From positions 372,001 to 436,000 of the forward strand of contig WTXD01000003.1 of NCBI GenBank assembly GCA_022496205.1: a stretch of DNA of 64,000 bases, given 5' to 3'. This document shows, piece by piece, positions 11,589 through 22,074 of this stretch. The notes below the pieces were generated by a model. The model had not been told where the DNA came from. It saw nothing but the letters and a program-made list of their open reading frames with translations, and did no database searches. Origin of the DNA: Gloeopeniophorella convolvens. Taxonomy: Eukaryota > Basidiomycota > Agaricomycetes > Russulales. Positions within the stretch are counted from its first letter, which is position 1, and each line of letters opens with the position of its first letter. The translations under genes and the position numbers were made by a program.

Positions 11589-12630
11589 ATGGCCTCCAGG
11601 GACCAGCTAAAACGCACATACCCTCCTCTCTACAAGTCCTTGGGCGACATGGCTTCGGATCGACTTGCTTTCTTTCATATCCTAGAGAGGCTCAAGGTGT
11701 GCAGACCCCCCGTCCTGCCATGTTTAAGGCAGGGTATAGGCTAACGACTTATCCCGGTGTACTAGACGCAGAAACGGACAGGATGGGTCGATAACAAAGT
11801 CACGCGTTCCTCACTCTGGTATAACGTGGTCTGACGCCGCACGACCTGCAGATTCCGAACCCGGAGAGGTGCGTTCGCGTTCCGTTGCTGTTGTTGCCTC
11901 TTGCTCATGAGAGAGATAGCATCTCAGACCACATGTATCGTATGGCCGTTCTCGCCATGTGCACATCAGATCAGAAATTAGACATTTCGAAGTGCGTCAA
12001 GTTTTTCGCCCCCCGGCTGCTTTGTGCTGACTCCGCCGTCAAGGTGTGTCATGATGGCTATCGTACATGACCTAGCCGAAGCCCAAGGTGCGCCAGGGAA
12101 GCAGTGCGTATCGAAACACGCCTTCGGCTGATAGCCCATACCCACCTCAGTGGGCGACATCGCACCTCGCGAAGGCATCCCGAAGGCAGAGAAGCGCAGG
12201 CTTGAAGCGGTGCGAATTTCCTATGATGCCTGTTACCGCTTGAGCTCATGGACGGGTAGCACAGGAGGCCATGCACAACTTTGTTCATGAAATGCTACAT
12301 GACAGCCCCGCCGCGCTGAGGATCATGGCACTATGGCAGGAGTATGAAGACCAGGCGACGCCGGAGGCGCAGTTCGTCAAGGGTGCGTTCCGTTGCGCAA
12401 CTATCCCACCCATGTCCAATAAAGATGATGACGCCTCGGTAGACCTCGACAGGTTCGAGATGGCCTCCCAGGCTCTAGAGTACGAGCGCGCGCACGGTTT
12501 AAGGACGTTGCAGCCGTTCTTTGACAGCAGCATACCGCACGTACGACACGCGGAAGTGCGCGAATGGGGTGCTCATCTACTCCAGGAGCGCGAGGAGATG
12601 CATTCGAGAACGGGGCCTCAGGGTGAATGA
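11589..12630 (+). CDS. HD-domain 5'-deoxynucleotidase (HDDC2/YGK1 type)
   Basis: Predicted to hydrolyse deoxyribonucleoside 5'-monophosphates, as do yeast YGK1 and human HDDC2. Exons: 11589-11696 (MASRDQLKRTYPPLYK, then a helix ending HILERLK), 11766-11798, then short exons reaching SISDHMYRM (first metal-binding His) near 11915-11945, MAIVHDLAEAQ near 12055-12085 (the HD pair), DIAPREGIPKAEKRRL near 12160-12200, and from about 12267 EAMHNFVHEML. The last metal-ligand Asp is in KDLDRFEMA after an intron near 12382-12440. The C-terminal block LQPFFDSSIPHVRH is typical of the family. Stop TGA at 12628-12630. All introns obey GT-AG and no missing base is required, so the gene looks intact. Confidence 0.85.
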
Positions 12631-12923
12631 GGCTAGCCTCCTTGCATGGCTATCCTGCATAGAGCCGCTGTCTTAGATCGAGAGATGGTGTAAAGACTAG
12701 CAGCACTTTGATGGGCTTTGGGTATGGCCTCGGCTCGGCAGCAATACACCAAATATTGAGGCTAGGAGGCTCAATCACGGTTCAAAGTGGCGGAACAGCT
12801 GTTCTCGCATGACCCAGAGCGTCGTCGCTCACTAGCACTCGGCCACACACGGAAAGATGCACTGCCCAAAAGTCACATTTCTATCCAAACAGTGTACTGA
12901 CGTTTTGACATTCAGCGGAGCAG

Positions 12924-13480
12924 TCATCGTTTTCGAACGCCTAGCTTCTCAGCAGCACTGTTGATGTGGCGCTCGGCGACTGTGGTTACCCTTCCAGGAA
13001 AAATATCTGGCAAGAAGTCAACGGTTTGACGAACGATGGCACGCTACCGGTGCGCTTATTGCCTTCGCGAAAAGGTTGGCCTGCCTCCATAAAAGGCTGG
13101 TTAGCGGGACGCCAGTATAGGTGTAGTGTACATCGGTTACCCTTCATCATTGTTACGGATAGCGTCGCTCCCAAGTAAGTGGCAATTCGATGAGGCTCTC
13201 GGGTTGAAGTAAGCACCGGCTGGCTCAAAGCCAACTCCAGGTTGTCGGGTTTCACCACGACGGATTGTGCGGGATGAACGATCTGGGTGTTGATCCGCTT
13301 CGCATACTCGGCTGCACACATTGTGATACAACACTGGATGGCGGCACTGCAGTGATTCAAAGGTAGCGTCGACATCGTCTCGTGAGACGGTGTGGGCGTA
13401 GCCGCGCGCATGCAACTGCGGATGGTATCGTCCTCGGCCAGAGAAATGGTGGAGCTGAGTTCGTGTGAACACGACAGGTC
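12924..13480 (-). pseudogene. Degenerate second Doc-like Fic gene
   Basis: A paralog of the Fic gene at 10829-11555, same strand. AEYAKRINTQIVHPAQ and ELALSQPV align with the first copy, and an intron falls at the same place just before the Fic motif. Here the motif reads QPFREGNKRT: the catalytic His is replaced by Gln. After the next intron about 69 nt (23 codons) of the following helix are missing in frame, so the sequence jumps to VTTVAERHINSAAEKLG and ends at TGA 12924-12926. Upstream coding sequence needs one extra base removed near 13320. With the catalytic His lost it is unlikely to act as a transferase. It could be a pseudogene or a catalytically dead paralog. The 5' end is not defined. 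Confidence 0.65.
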
Positions 13481-14959
13481 GACGATGTGCGCAGTAAGCG
13501 CACCGGTGGCGTTGGTGGAGATGGCAGGGTGCGGGTGATTTGAGAACGCGTTGCTGCTCGCGTCGGGTCGAAGCGGCCGTGCAGTGGCGGCGATGGCGTG
13601 CCCGACAGCAGTACTCATGTTGTCCTTCACAGACACATAGTCGTGCCTAGGAAATGGAACTCGGTCTCAAGGGCCTTGGGGCCGTGCCCTGGCGAGCCTA
13701 TCCGCGCACGTTTGAGCGCGGCGGAGATATGGTGGCGTGGCCGTGCTTGTTCGAGCACGGCGGCGATTCCTTGCAGCGTGTGAAGATGCACGGGGTTCGA
13801 GTCCTCGGAGGTGCTGAGCGCATGAGCGCGCCGCAGCGTCACATTCGAGCGGGATACGAGTATGTAGAGTACAGGGTTGCCGTCCTCGGTCAGGGGAGAA
13901 ATGCTGCGTTCTGATGAGTGCCACTTGATTTGGGCACGAGGGCGATTATACCGCCCTCTGTCGGGGCCTTGAGGCTCCGGCTGTCAGAGCGCAGCAGTTT
14001 CATCGAGAGGCGCGCGTCAGAGCACCCTGTAGATGCGCCGCCGCGCGAGACGTGGTGCGATGAGGACGTCGAGTACGACACGGGCGCGCGGCCGCGTCGC
14101 TGCGCGAAGGGGTTCGCGGTGGCAGCGCGGTGGGGTCACTTGGGGCTGCACTCGTCAAAGTGCCTGAAGATGTTATCAGAACGCTTCCGTTACAACTAGT
14201 CTAGAGTGAGTGCGTACAACAGAGTCTTGAAGCTGGTTCAGAGAGAGCACATGAGCACAACGCTTGCAGGATTCATGAGTGCAGCGACCACGATTTGCAT
14301 GGTCTGTCTAGAGTTGGTACGAGAAAGGTGTGTCGCATCTCGACCCTCATGAAAAGCTGTCACCACGAGGAGCTGATCTTCACGAAGACAGATAACGCTG
14401 CCTGAAGCAAAGTAGACGCGAGGGTACATAAGTCTTGCAACATCTTGCTGCATGTCACAGAAGCCTCAGAGACTTGCTCGGAAAAGCAAAATTGAAAAGC
14501 ACGAGGGGAACGGGACATAGGGAGACAGTGGAGAAAGGATCGTATTTGCGACGCGAGTGCCAGCGAGCTGCGAAACTACAAGTTTGCTACAAGTCGTCTC
14601 AATCCGAACGATGCGACCGGCCACCTGACTTTTTCCGTCCCCCGACACCGAAAGCGGACGACAGGCACCGTCACATTGCGTGACTGCCCGATGAAATCTA
14701 CACGCCTTTTCCCCTCATCATAGCACCCCTGCTCTCTCCCCCAACACAAACCACACTTCTTCCGAACACTCTACCCTCCCCAACCATCCAACATCAAACT
14801 GTTTTGGCCTCGCGCTTTACGTCTCGTATATGTGGTGACGCTGCCTTTTGTGAGATGACTACTATGAATTTAATTGGACACGCATATATGCATCCTGAGA
14901 AAGTGACGACCGGGCCACTGTACTCGCAGCTCATAAGAAAGTAAATATATGCATTCGAA
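13481..14959. other. Long stretch without a recognisable gene
   Basis: About 1.5 kb. A GC-rich part (13,500-14,150) has open frames on both strands of up to about 90 codons, none with a recognisable motif. It may include the lost 5' half of the degenerate Fic gene. The part at 14,200-14,930 is more AT-rich, with a pyrimidine-rich run near 14,700-14,780. I could not assign a function. Confidence 0.4.
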
Positions 14960-15950
14960 AATACTTGTTACCGACATGTGCAACTCCTTGTAACATCATT
15001 GGCCCAACCTGCAGTGCATCCACCCACTCTACTCCTGTCCCACCCGCACTCAGCCAAACGCCGTGCTCTTGCACATTGTGGCCAACTCGGACTGCCAGCG
15101 GTAATGAGAGAGTGGCACATATCACCACACTGCTAGCACTCACCCACCGCGCAGCCGATACTGCGAGCACCCCGTCCGCAATCGCCCCGTCGCCACCGTC
15201 CGCGTGCTCAGCAAGCGTGTCAACGAGGACTCCTTCACTAGCAACGCGCCCCATGGGCCCAAGACCTTCACCAACGTCATCGCGACCAAGGACCCCAACA
15301 CGCCGCTCCGCGCCGTCCTTGCCGCATACTTCGACAGCAAGCGTATTGTGTCGTACACGCAGAGTCAGGTGTGCCTCCCCCGCCCGCGCCGCGCGCTGCT
15401 GACCGTGAGGTTGCCGCAGTAGTTCGTCCCTGCAACCGAGTTGGCCGCGCCATGGGCGCTCACGCTCGGCCTTGCCGAGGTGCCCGACTCGCTGTTCACC
15501 GCGTGCGCCGCGCGGCTCGCCGCTGGGTCGCTCGACACACGAGGATCCTGCGGTGCAGCCAAGATGACGCTCCAGCTCGTCGTATTCGATGGCGAGGAGG
15601 TACTCATCAATTGGACCAACGCAAACTCGATTTACGGTCCGCGGTGCGTCTTGCCTCGCCCTCCCCACACCATGCCCCGTTGACTCCCGCGCATGCACAC
15701 CCACAGGCACCTCGCGGAGCGCTGGGCGGGCACCCCCGTCGCCCCTGAAGCGGCACCTGCTCGCCGTGGTGCCTGCGACGCCACTCAGCACGGTCGGGCA
15801 CCTCGTTTTGTTCGACCTCCTCAGCGTGGCGTACCCGTGCACACCCTCGTACTCACCCAACATGGTCTGACTCTTCGACGAATGGCGAGGCGGTGTGACC
15901 CGCCGCGTTACGCCATGTAGGGCCGCTGCTTGGAATGCATCAAGCGCAGG
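14960..15950 (+). pseudogene. Glutaminyl-peptide cyclotransferase-like (M28 family) pseudogene
   Basis: Family resemblance to glutaminyl cyclases, secreted or Golgi zinc enzymes that form N-terminal pyroglutamate. Visible blocks in order: FTNVIATKDPNTPLRAVLAA then YFDSK (15,270-15,350), FVPATELAAPWALTLGLAE (15,422-15,480), LQLVVFDGEEVLINWT (15,568-15,620), SIYGPRHLAERW (15,630-15,730) and LVLFDLL (15,805-15,825). The Asp of YFDSK and the Glu pair of FDGEE correspond to metal ligands. The usual GATDSA segment is altered to PATELA. A TGA at 15868-15870 stands where family members usually have Trp, and residual similarity (LFDEWRGG) continues past it. The C-terminal part with the third zinc ligand is not seen. 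The N-terminus is poor, and blocks lie in different frames. Confidence 0.6.
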
Positions 15951-16313
15951 GGGTTATCTAGCCGCGGTGTCATATCTGCAATGCATCCGTTCTTTTCCCC
16001 GTTCCTGTACCATCTCTTCCTCATCCTGTTGTAGTTGTCACCAAACGACACAGTAAACACTCTCAACCCATTGTTGATCTTTCGGACTATAATAAGGGAG
16101 TCCCTTAGTTTTATACTGTCGTCCATTACTTATACTCTCGTTTTCCCTCGTTCAGTGATTTCTACGGATTTTGTCGCCACATGCATCGCCCTTGCTAGGG
16201 AGCATAGCCAGGGTTCTACCACCTCCCTCGCTGGTGCCGACTTTTCGGAACTCAGCCTCCATGACGAATCCGCGTCCAACACCTCTTCTCCTTCCCCTCC
16301 GTCCTCTATTTCC
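15951..16313. other. Upstream region of the protease-like gene
   Basis: About 360 bp with pyrimidine-rich runs (near 15,990-16,020 and 16,128-16,150), consistent with a promoter and 5' leader for the gene starting at 16314. An open frame continues upstream from 16314 to 16035, so a longer N-terminus is possible. Confidence 0.35.
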
Positions 16314-18017
16314 ATGGCGGAGGCAACGTTTTACTACTCGGGTTTGTACTCTTCCCCCCGATTAGTGTACCGTACGGGGACCACGCCATGGACGAAGCCC
16401 ACCGGACCCGAGGCCCAGCGCCAGTTGAAGCAGCTCCGCCCGGTCTTCGGCCACAAGCTCAACACCGTCTGAGAGGTCTTGGGTCCTGAAGTTTGGAAGC
16501 TCCTGGATTCTCAAGGCGTCGTCTGGACTTCAATAGACGTCGTTCGGTTCATCAAGGTTGGAGAGGGAGAGGCTGTCGGTCCCGTTGTACTATGGATTGG
16601 CGTCGCTCCTGATACCCTCTTCCACGGGGACGCCCGCACCTCGGCAAGCAGCTGCCTAGATCTTCTCAAGAAGTTCGACATCATCGACGTCGAGGTTGAG
16701 TATCGGGGTCCATGTACACCCGGTCGGCCGGTCCAAACCTCCTTAAACCCGTTTCCAACTTGCACCCAGCTGTCGACGTTCGCAGCCCTCTTACTCCTGC
16801 GCCCGGACTCTCCATCGCTGCCCTGGCCACACCTCACGCTGAGGGTACTGGGGGTCTCTATCTCACCGCAGACGGCGATAGCGAGAAGGTCCTACTTGTT
16901 ACGGCCCGCCACGTCCTCTTCCCGCCAAACGAGCAGCCTAACATCGACTATGCCCGCACGAACACCGGTATGCGTCGTCGCAACGTCCTCCTTCTCGGCA
17001 CCAAGGCGTTTGACAACCTCGTCAGATCCATCAAGATTAGGATCGGAGGACACGGCATCATGGTTGAGTGGTATGAGCGACAAATTGAGAAGTTGCGAGC
17101 GAGGGAAGCTGGCGAGGATGAAGACGATGTTGAGGAGCTAAGAGAGAGCTGAAGCAGATCCAGTCATCATTGACCGAGACGAACGACGCGATAAAGGCCC
17201 TTGAAAAGTTTCATGATCAAGTCAAGAAGGAGTGGAGCCAACCGAGCCAGCGCATCTTAGGCCATATTGCCCACTCCCCTCCTATCACTCTCGGTGCCGG
17301 CAAGGAAGGTTTCACCGAAGACTACGCCATTGTCGAGCTCGATAGCTCCAAGTTCAAGAAGCCCTTCAAGGGCAATGTGATTGACCTCGGTACATTTTGA
17401 TATCTCATACTAAGGTCGTCTAGGCTAATTGTTATATTCAGGGACGAAGATTCCACCTGACGAGTTCACGTTGAGATGTACCCCCGCATCGACGCCCCCT
17501 CGTCCTTTAAGTATCCGGATGACCGCCTCCTTCAGCTTCGGGACCCCATCCCGGAAGACCTGATGCGCAACCCAGATATGCTCGACCAGGATGGTGAATC
17601 TTGCCTGTTAGTCATAAAGAATGGCAATACCACCGGTGTCACCATAGGCCGCGCTACTGGCGTCTTCTCCTTCGTCCGCGAGTATTTTAACAACAACACG
17701 CAGCAGACCTCAATGGAGTGGGCCATTCTCCCCTATGACAACAAGTCGGGTGTCTTCTCCGCCCCTGGCGATTCGGGCTCCATTATCGCCGACGGCCGTG
17801 GTCGCGTTGGCGGCCTCCTCACCGGTGGTGCTGGCAAGACGGAGTCCTCGGACATCACATACGCTACGCCCTTCTTTGGCTCTTCCCGCGCATTAAGGAA
17901 AACGGCTTTCCTAATGCCCACCTCTACCGGGTCATGGCCCAGGCGCTGCGATATCAACCAGAACGACGCCGGGGACGCGGGCGAGGCGGTGAAAGGTGGA
18001 GCCATCTGTTGGAGTAG
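16314..18017 (+). pseudogene. Chymotrypsin-fold serine-protease-like protein of Agaricomycetes, frame broken
   Basis: Reading starts MAEATFYYSGLYSSPRL. A plausible catalytic triad is visible: His in LLVTARHVLFPP (about 16,890-16,925), Asp in DYAIVELD (about 17,321-17,345) and Ser in SAPGDSGSIIAD (about 17,757-17,793). Between His and Asp lies a long charged helix (EWYERQIEKLRAREAGEDED, then an Ala/Lys-rich stretch). I associate this architecture with multicopy Agaricomycete proteins, but cannot name a characterised member. One intron, 17,388-17,442. The frame is interrupted by a TGA at about 16,470 where Trp is expected, and by one-base losses near 16,708, 17,130, 17,477 and 17,877. The tail is basic (RRRGRGRGGE), with TAG at 18015-18017. 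The base losses match the pattern in essential genes; the nonsense codon does not, so the gene may be truly inactive. Confidence 0.55.
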
Positions 18018-18839
18018 CAAGTCGCGCTCCGCTGGCGCGCCCCGCTCCATTTCCCGCTCGACCGCCGTCCTTACCATTCCGTTCCGCGACCCACCCTCCC
18101 GACATTCTAACGCTTCAAGGATTAGCACGAAGATTCCATCAAGACTCGCCGATGTTCCACACTAATCAGTTCCGGGCGCAACGCGATTCTGTGTAAAAAC
18201 CTGTAGTCTGTGCAGTTTGTTAATTTCATCCAATTGTTCTTGAATGTCCCTTGTGTGCCTCGGGTTTCTCTCGCCCTCTATCCTCGTCTTCTTGCTCTTG
18301 CTCCCGCTCGACTTCGTCTCGCCTCGCGCAGCTGTGCCGCCTCATATCAAACGAACGTTAATGCACCAGTAAGTTATGGGTCCTGAGCGTTGAAATCGGT
18401 ACGGAGTCATGTCACCGAAGAATCAACTCACCATGATCACGAGCGATGAACTCCAGTCTCCCGAGTCAACGTTCTGAGACTCAGAGTCGACAGGAGCAGC
18501 TCGGTCACGTCCCGAGATTGAATGGAGTGATACCTTCTCTTCTTGATGTCACCCGAGTGAACACGATCCGGCTATGGCATTGCAAAAGACGAGCTAGACG
18601 GCCTGCATGCGCGGACATCTTGGCCTGCTGAAACAATCGCAGCGCGCCTTCGAGGCCACGCCCGATTGGCATTTGATCAGGGCCGTCGTACCGGAACCGA
18701 GGAAATATATGCGCACACAACAATTACAAACAATGCACAGTTGTGGTGTGCAAATCCGAGTCCAAGGCGCGCCATAGCCATGGTTCAGACTGCCGCATCC
18801 GAGTCGTTGCCTGCTACTACAACATGTTTGCTCTTCACT
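18018..18839. other. No recognisable gene
   Basis: About 820 bp. A pyrimidine-rich tract near 18,225-18,330 and several frames under 100 codons with no motif. No transposon ends or long repeats are visible. Confidence 0.4.
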
Positions 18840-19224
18840 CAGGTCTTCTTCGATTGACCCCCCACAGCACCTTTCGTTCTCTGGCACATTCAAAAGCAAT
18901 CTCGACTTCTGCGCGCGAGTTCAAAGTTCCTTGGACAACGGCACGCTCTACGTCGAGCAACCTGTTGCAGAGGCACTTGGGTGGGAGTCAGGGGCCGCTG
19001 AAGGCGTTTCCTTGACTTTGAGCGGCTGGGCACCGCACTATTTTGCCATTACTCAGAAGGGTACAGATGCAGGAAAGCCCATATGGTCTATCTGGTTGGC
19101 TACGACCTCACCGCTAGCAAACAGATCTCCTCGCTCGTGGGACGGTACGGAGTGCGCAGAACCCCAAAGTGCAAGAAATGCTCAGGCTTCTGAAGGAGCA
19201 TGATTCAAAGTAAAATAAAATAAA
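18840..19224 (+). CDS. Unrecognised coding fragment
   Basis: A single open frame from about 18,855 reads LSFSGTFKSNLDFCARVQ, then an acidic GTLYVEQPVAEALGW segment and SLTLSGWAPHYFAIT, ending near KGTDA at about 19,075. After a possible short intron (to 19,128) a second block reads VQEMLRLLKEHDSK before TAA at about 19,212. Composition and codon use look coding, but no start codon with supporting context is visible and I do not recognise the family. It could be the 3' part of a gene decayed on its left side. Confidence 0.35.
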
Positions 19225-19238
19225 AATAAAAATAAACA
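19209..19238. repeat. Short A-rich simple repeat (AAAAT)n
   Basis: About six tandem copies of aaaat/aaaaat directly after the unrecognised coding fragment. It could be a 3' untranslated region or the trace of a poly(A) tail of a retroposed copy. No flanking target-site duplication was found by eye. Confidence 0.6.
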
Positions 19239-19711
19239 GTAAGCCCTCAAACATCTCATCATAACTTTGCGCATGGGCTCGCCGCCAGTTCATAAGACAT
19301 TGATTCAATTGTACAGATCGAGACGCTACAGTAGGAGGTGCATGGGGGTACTGTGCTGTACTGCTATTAGTTTCAATGACGTCTGCACAGCCGAAGAAGT
19401 CAAGAGCAGGATCTGCTGTCATAGTTTTGCACACTGATCGCGCGTGACGATGCGTGTGCCTCTTGGATACATTTTGACTATGATATCGCTGCGCAGATGT
19501 TTTCTTTCCATCCCGGTCTTTCTTAGCTGGCGTCTTCCTGCGCGCTCCCCTTCGAATCTCGCCAAGGACCCACCCAAATGATCACGCAGAAGTCGATCAA
19601 AGATAAGATGTAGCGAGACAATCAAATTTATTTCAGCACTGGATAGTACAACATCAGGCCGACTTCTCGTTCCATTTTAGCCCATCCTTTACTTCAGTTC
19701 AGACAACGGTA
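19239..19711. other. Intergenic region upstream of the ADE17 stop
   Basis: About 470 bp between the unrecognised fragment and the 3' end of ADE17. Only short frames without motifs. It probably contains the ADE17 3' untranslated region. Confidence 0.4.
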
Positions 19712-21879
19712 TCAATGATGGAACAGCCGCAGTGAGGTGTGCGCGAAGACGATCTCGTGCTCGTCTGCAGCCTTGATGCATTCCTCATCCATGACGCTTC
19801 CCGACGGCGCAGCGAGGTAGCGCACCCCGCTCTTCCTGGCACGGTGCACGTTGTCCGGGAACGGGAAGAACGCGTCGCTGGAGCACGCGACGTCGTTGAG
19901 CTGCTTCGCATGGTCCGCGCGCTCCTGCGTCGTGAGCGGCGCGGGGACCTCCTCGAAGAGGCTTTCCCATTGCGCCTTCTCACCTCCCTCGAGCACCTCG
20001 CCGCCGACGAAGAGGTCAATCGCGTTCGCCTTGTCCGCACGCTTGACGCCCCTCTTAAAGGGCAACGCGAGAACGCGCGGGTGGTGCCGCAGCCACCAGT
20101 TGTCTGCCTTGGAGCCCGCGAGGCGCGTGCAGTGAATACGTGACTGCTGGCCTGCGCCGAGCCCGATGATCGAGCCGTGGTAGGCGTACGCAACACTGTT
20201 CGACTGAGTGTACTTCAAAGCGAGCGTCGCGACGATCAAGTCGGTCACTGCGCTCGTAGGAAGCTAATCGAGGCGTGAACACGAGGCGTGAACAGGAGCG
20301 CGAGCGATGAATGGAGGTGAGCTCACATCCTTGTTCTTGCTAACGATGTTGTCAAAGAGCTTGGCGTCAACCTTAGCATTGTTCCTCCTCTGCCGGAGGG
20401 AGACACCGTACACCTGTCGTGTCTCTACCTCAGGCGGAACGTAGCTGGGATCGATCTGGGAAGCCGAGTTGATCAATGTCCTCTTAACCCTCACGAGGAA
20501 GCGTACCTGCAAGACGCAATACTTCCCGCCCTTCTTCTTTCCGAGAACCTCCAAAGCTTCCGGCGCGTATCCAGGAGCGATGACGCCATCAGAGACTTCG
20601 CGGGAGATAATGCGGGCCGTCGCGAGGTCGCAAGGTGCGGAAAGGGCGATGAAATCACCGAAGGATGACATGCGATCAGCACCTGATCCGGGATGAATAT
20701 GCGATTCGGCTAGCAGGAACGAAGCAAGCTCACCCCGGGCACGAGCGTACGCGGCCGCGAGAGGCGTCAAGGGCTCCTTCAGGTCGTCGACACCATATAC
20801 CTTCTTTTCCGCGTCGCTCAGCTCCAGGCCGACAGCAGCACCTGCAGGGGAGACATGCTTGAATGAGGCAGCAGCCGGGAGCCCCAGTGCTTCCTGTAGC
20901 TCTTTCACGAGGGCATACGAGTTCAGCGCGTCGAGGAGATTGATGTATCCGGGAGAGCCGAGCACAACTGGTCCATGGTTTGGATCAGAACTTGATAAGG
21001 TACCTGAGATGACCTACCTTTAAACGGAAGTTCGCCCTCGGTGACAAATGCCTGTGCAGGCTTTTGATGGGGGTTGGCGCCGTACCGAAGCGCGAGTCGC
21101 TGAACGGGACCAGAGAACTTCTCGCCCCCTGCGGCATCGGCGTACTGCTCCCGGAAGTAGCCGCTGATAGCTTCGTCGTACTTCGCCGTCATCTCGAACG
21201 CCTTGAGCGCGAGCTTGCTCCTGATCGCGGCCCCAACGTCACCATTGCCTTCTTTCCACGCCTTGACAAAGTCGGCGTAGTCGGCGGGATCGGAAAGTAC
21301 AGAGACGCGCTCGTGGTTCTTTGCCGCAGCGCGCAGCAGAGTCACACCGCCAATGTCGATCTCCTCCACGGCGTCCGCGAGTGTGCAGCCCGGCTTGGCG
21401 ATGGTCGACGTGAACGGATAGAGATTGCATACGACGATGGAGATCGGCGCGATGGACTGGGCGGCAAGGTCTTGCTGATCGGATGGGATCTCGCGCGCGA
21501 GAATTCCTGTGTAGAAAATCACGTCGCACGCTCGTGGAAACTGGGCAGAATTCTCACCGCCGTGCACGACGGGATGGAGGGTTTTGACGCGACCGCCGAG
21601 CATCTCGGGCGCTTTGGTGACGTCTGCAACATCTCTTATTTCTGGTTGGGAAGCGTCCTCATGCTCAGGAAACACCATGAACCCACTCAATCGCTAGCCC
21701 AGCATCCCTGATCTTTTTTGCCGTGCCTCCCGAACCCAGTAGACGCACTCCGGCTTGGGAAAGCACGGTGGCGAGATCGAGGAGATTTGTTTTGTCGTAC
21801 ACAGAGAGGAGGGCTGAGTGCGTTGTCAATAGGCATCTATATAGAGATGGGGCAAACCCTTGCCGATGGGAGGAGACAT
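19712..21879 (-). CDS. ADE17: Bifunctional AICAR transformylase / IMP cyclohydrolase
   Basis: Last two steps of de novo purine synthesis: formyl transfer from 10-formyl-THF to AICAR, then ring closure to IMP, in the cytosol. A 22-nt first exon (21879-21858, MSPPIGK) joins [15 protein letters not shown] after an intron ending near 21,814. The IMP cyclohydrolase domain includes [26 protein letters not shown] and [17 protein letters not shown] (about 21,800-21,300). The transformylase domain has [13 protein letters not shown] (near 20,850), [12 protein letters not shown] (near 20,660), [11 protein letters not shown] (near 20,590), [13 protein letters not shown] and [15 protein letters not shown] (near 20,200-20,110). 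It ends LRLFHH before a stop at 19712-19714, the usual C-terminus. Further introns near 21,655-21,700, 21,510-21,560, 20,965-21,025, 20,690-20,735, 20,460-20,510 and 20,260-20,330. Length and motif order match the family and no missing base was needed. Confidence 0.95.
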
Positions 21880-22074
21880 GGTGGGTGCAGTGAACAAAGT
21901 CTGCTGCTCACAGGCTCCATTGAACCCAGTCAGGTACCTTCAGTGCTCAAACCACATTTTCGGGTTAGGGGTGGGAACACCACTGGTGCTGAAAGCTCAG
22001 AACGGGTCGAACAGCTGCGACCATGGGATTGGAGGTAGATACACAGGGGAGCACATTGTCAGACACCTCATAGA

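Noticed and set aside
13795..13808. A tRNA B-box-like sequence (ggttcgagtcc)
   Set aside because: No matching A-box at the right distance and no cloverleaf could be formed by eye.
14931..15863. A 310-codon minus-strand frame over the glutaminyl-cyclase remnant
   Set aside because: Recognisable enzyme motifs are on the plus strand; the minus frame has none.
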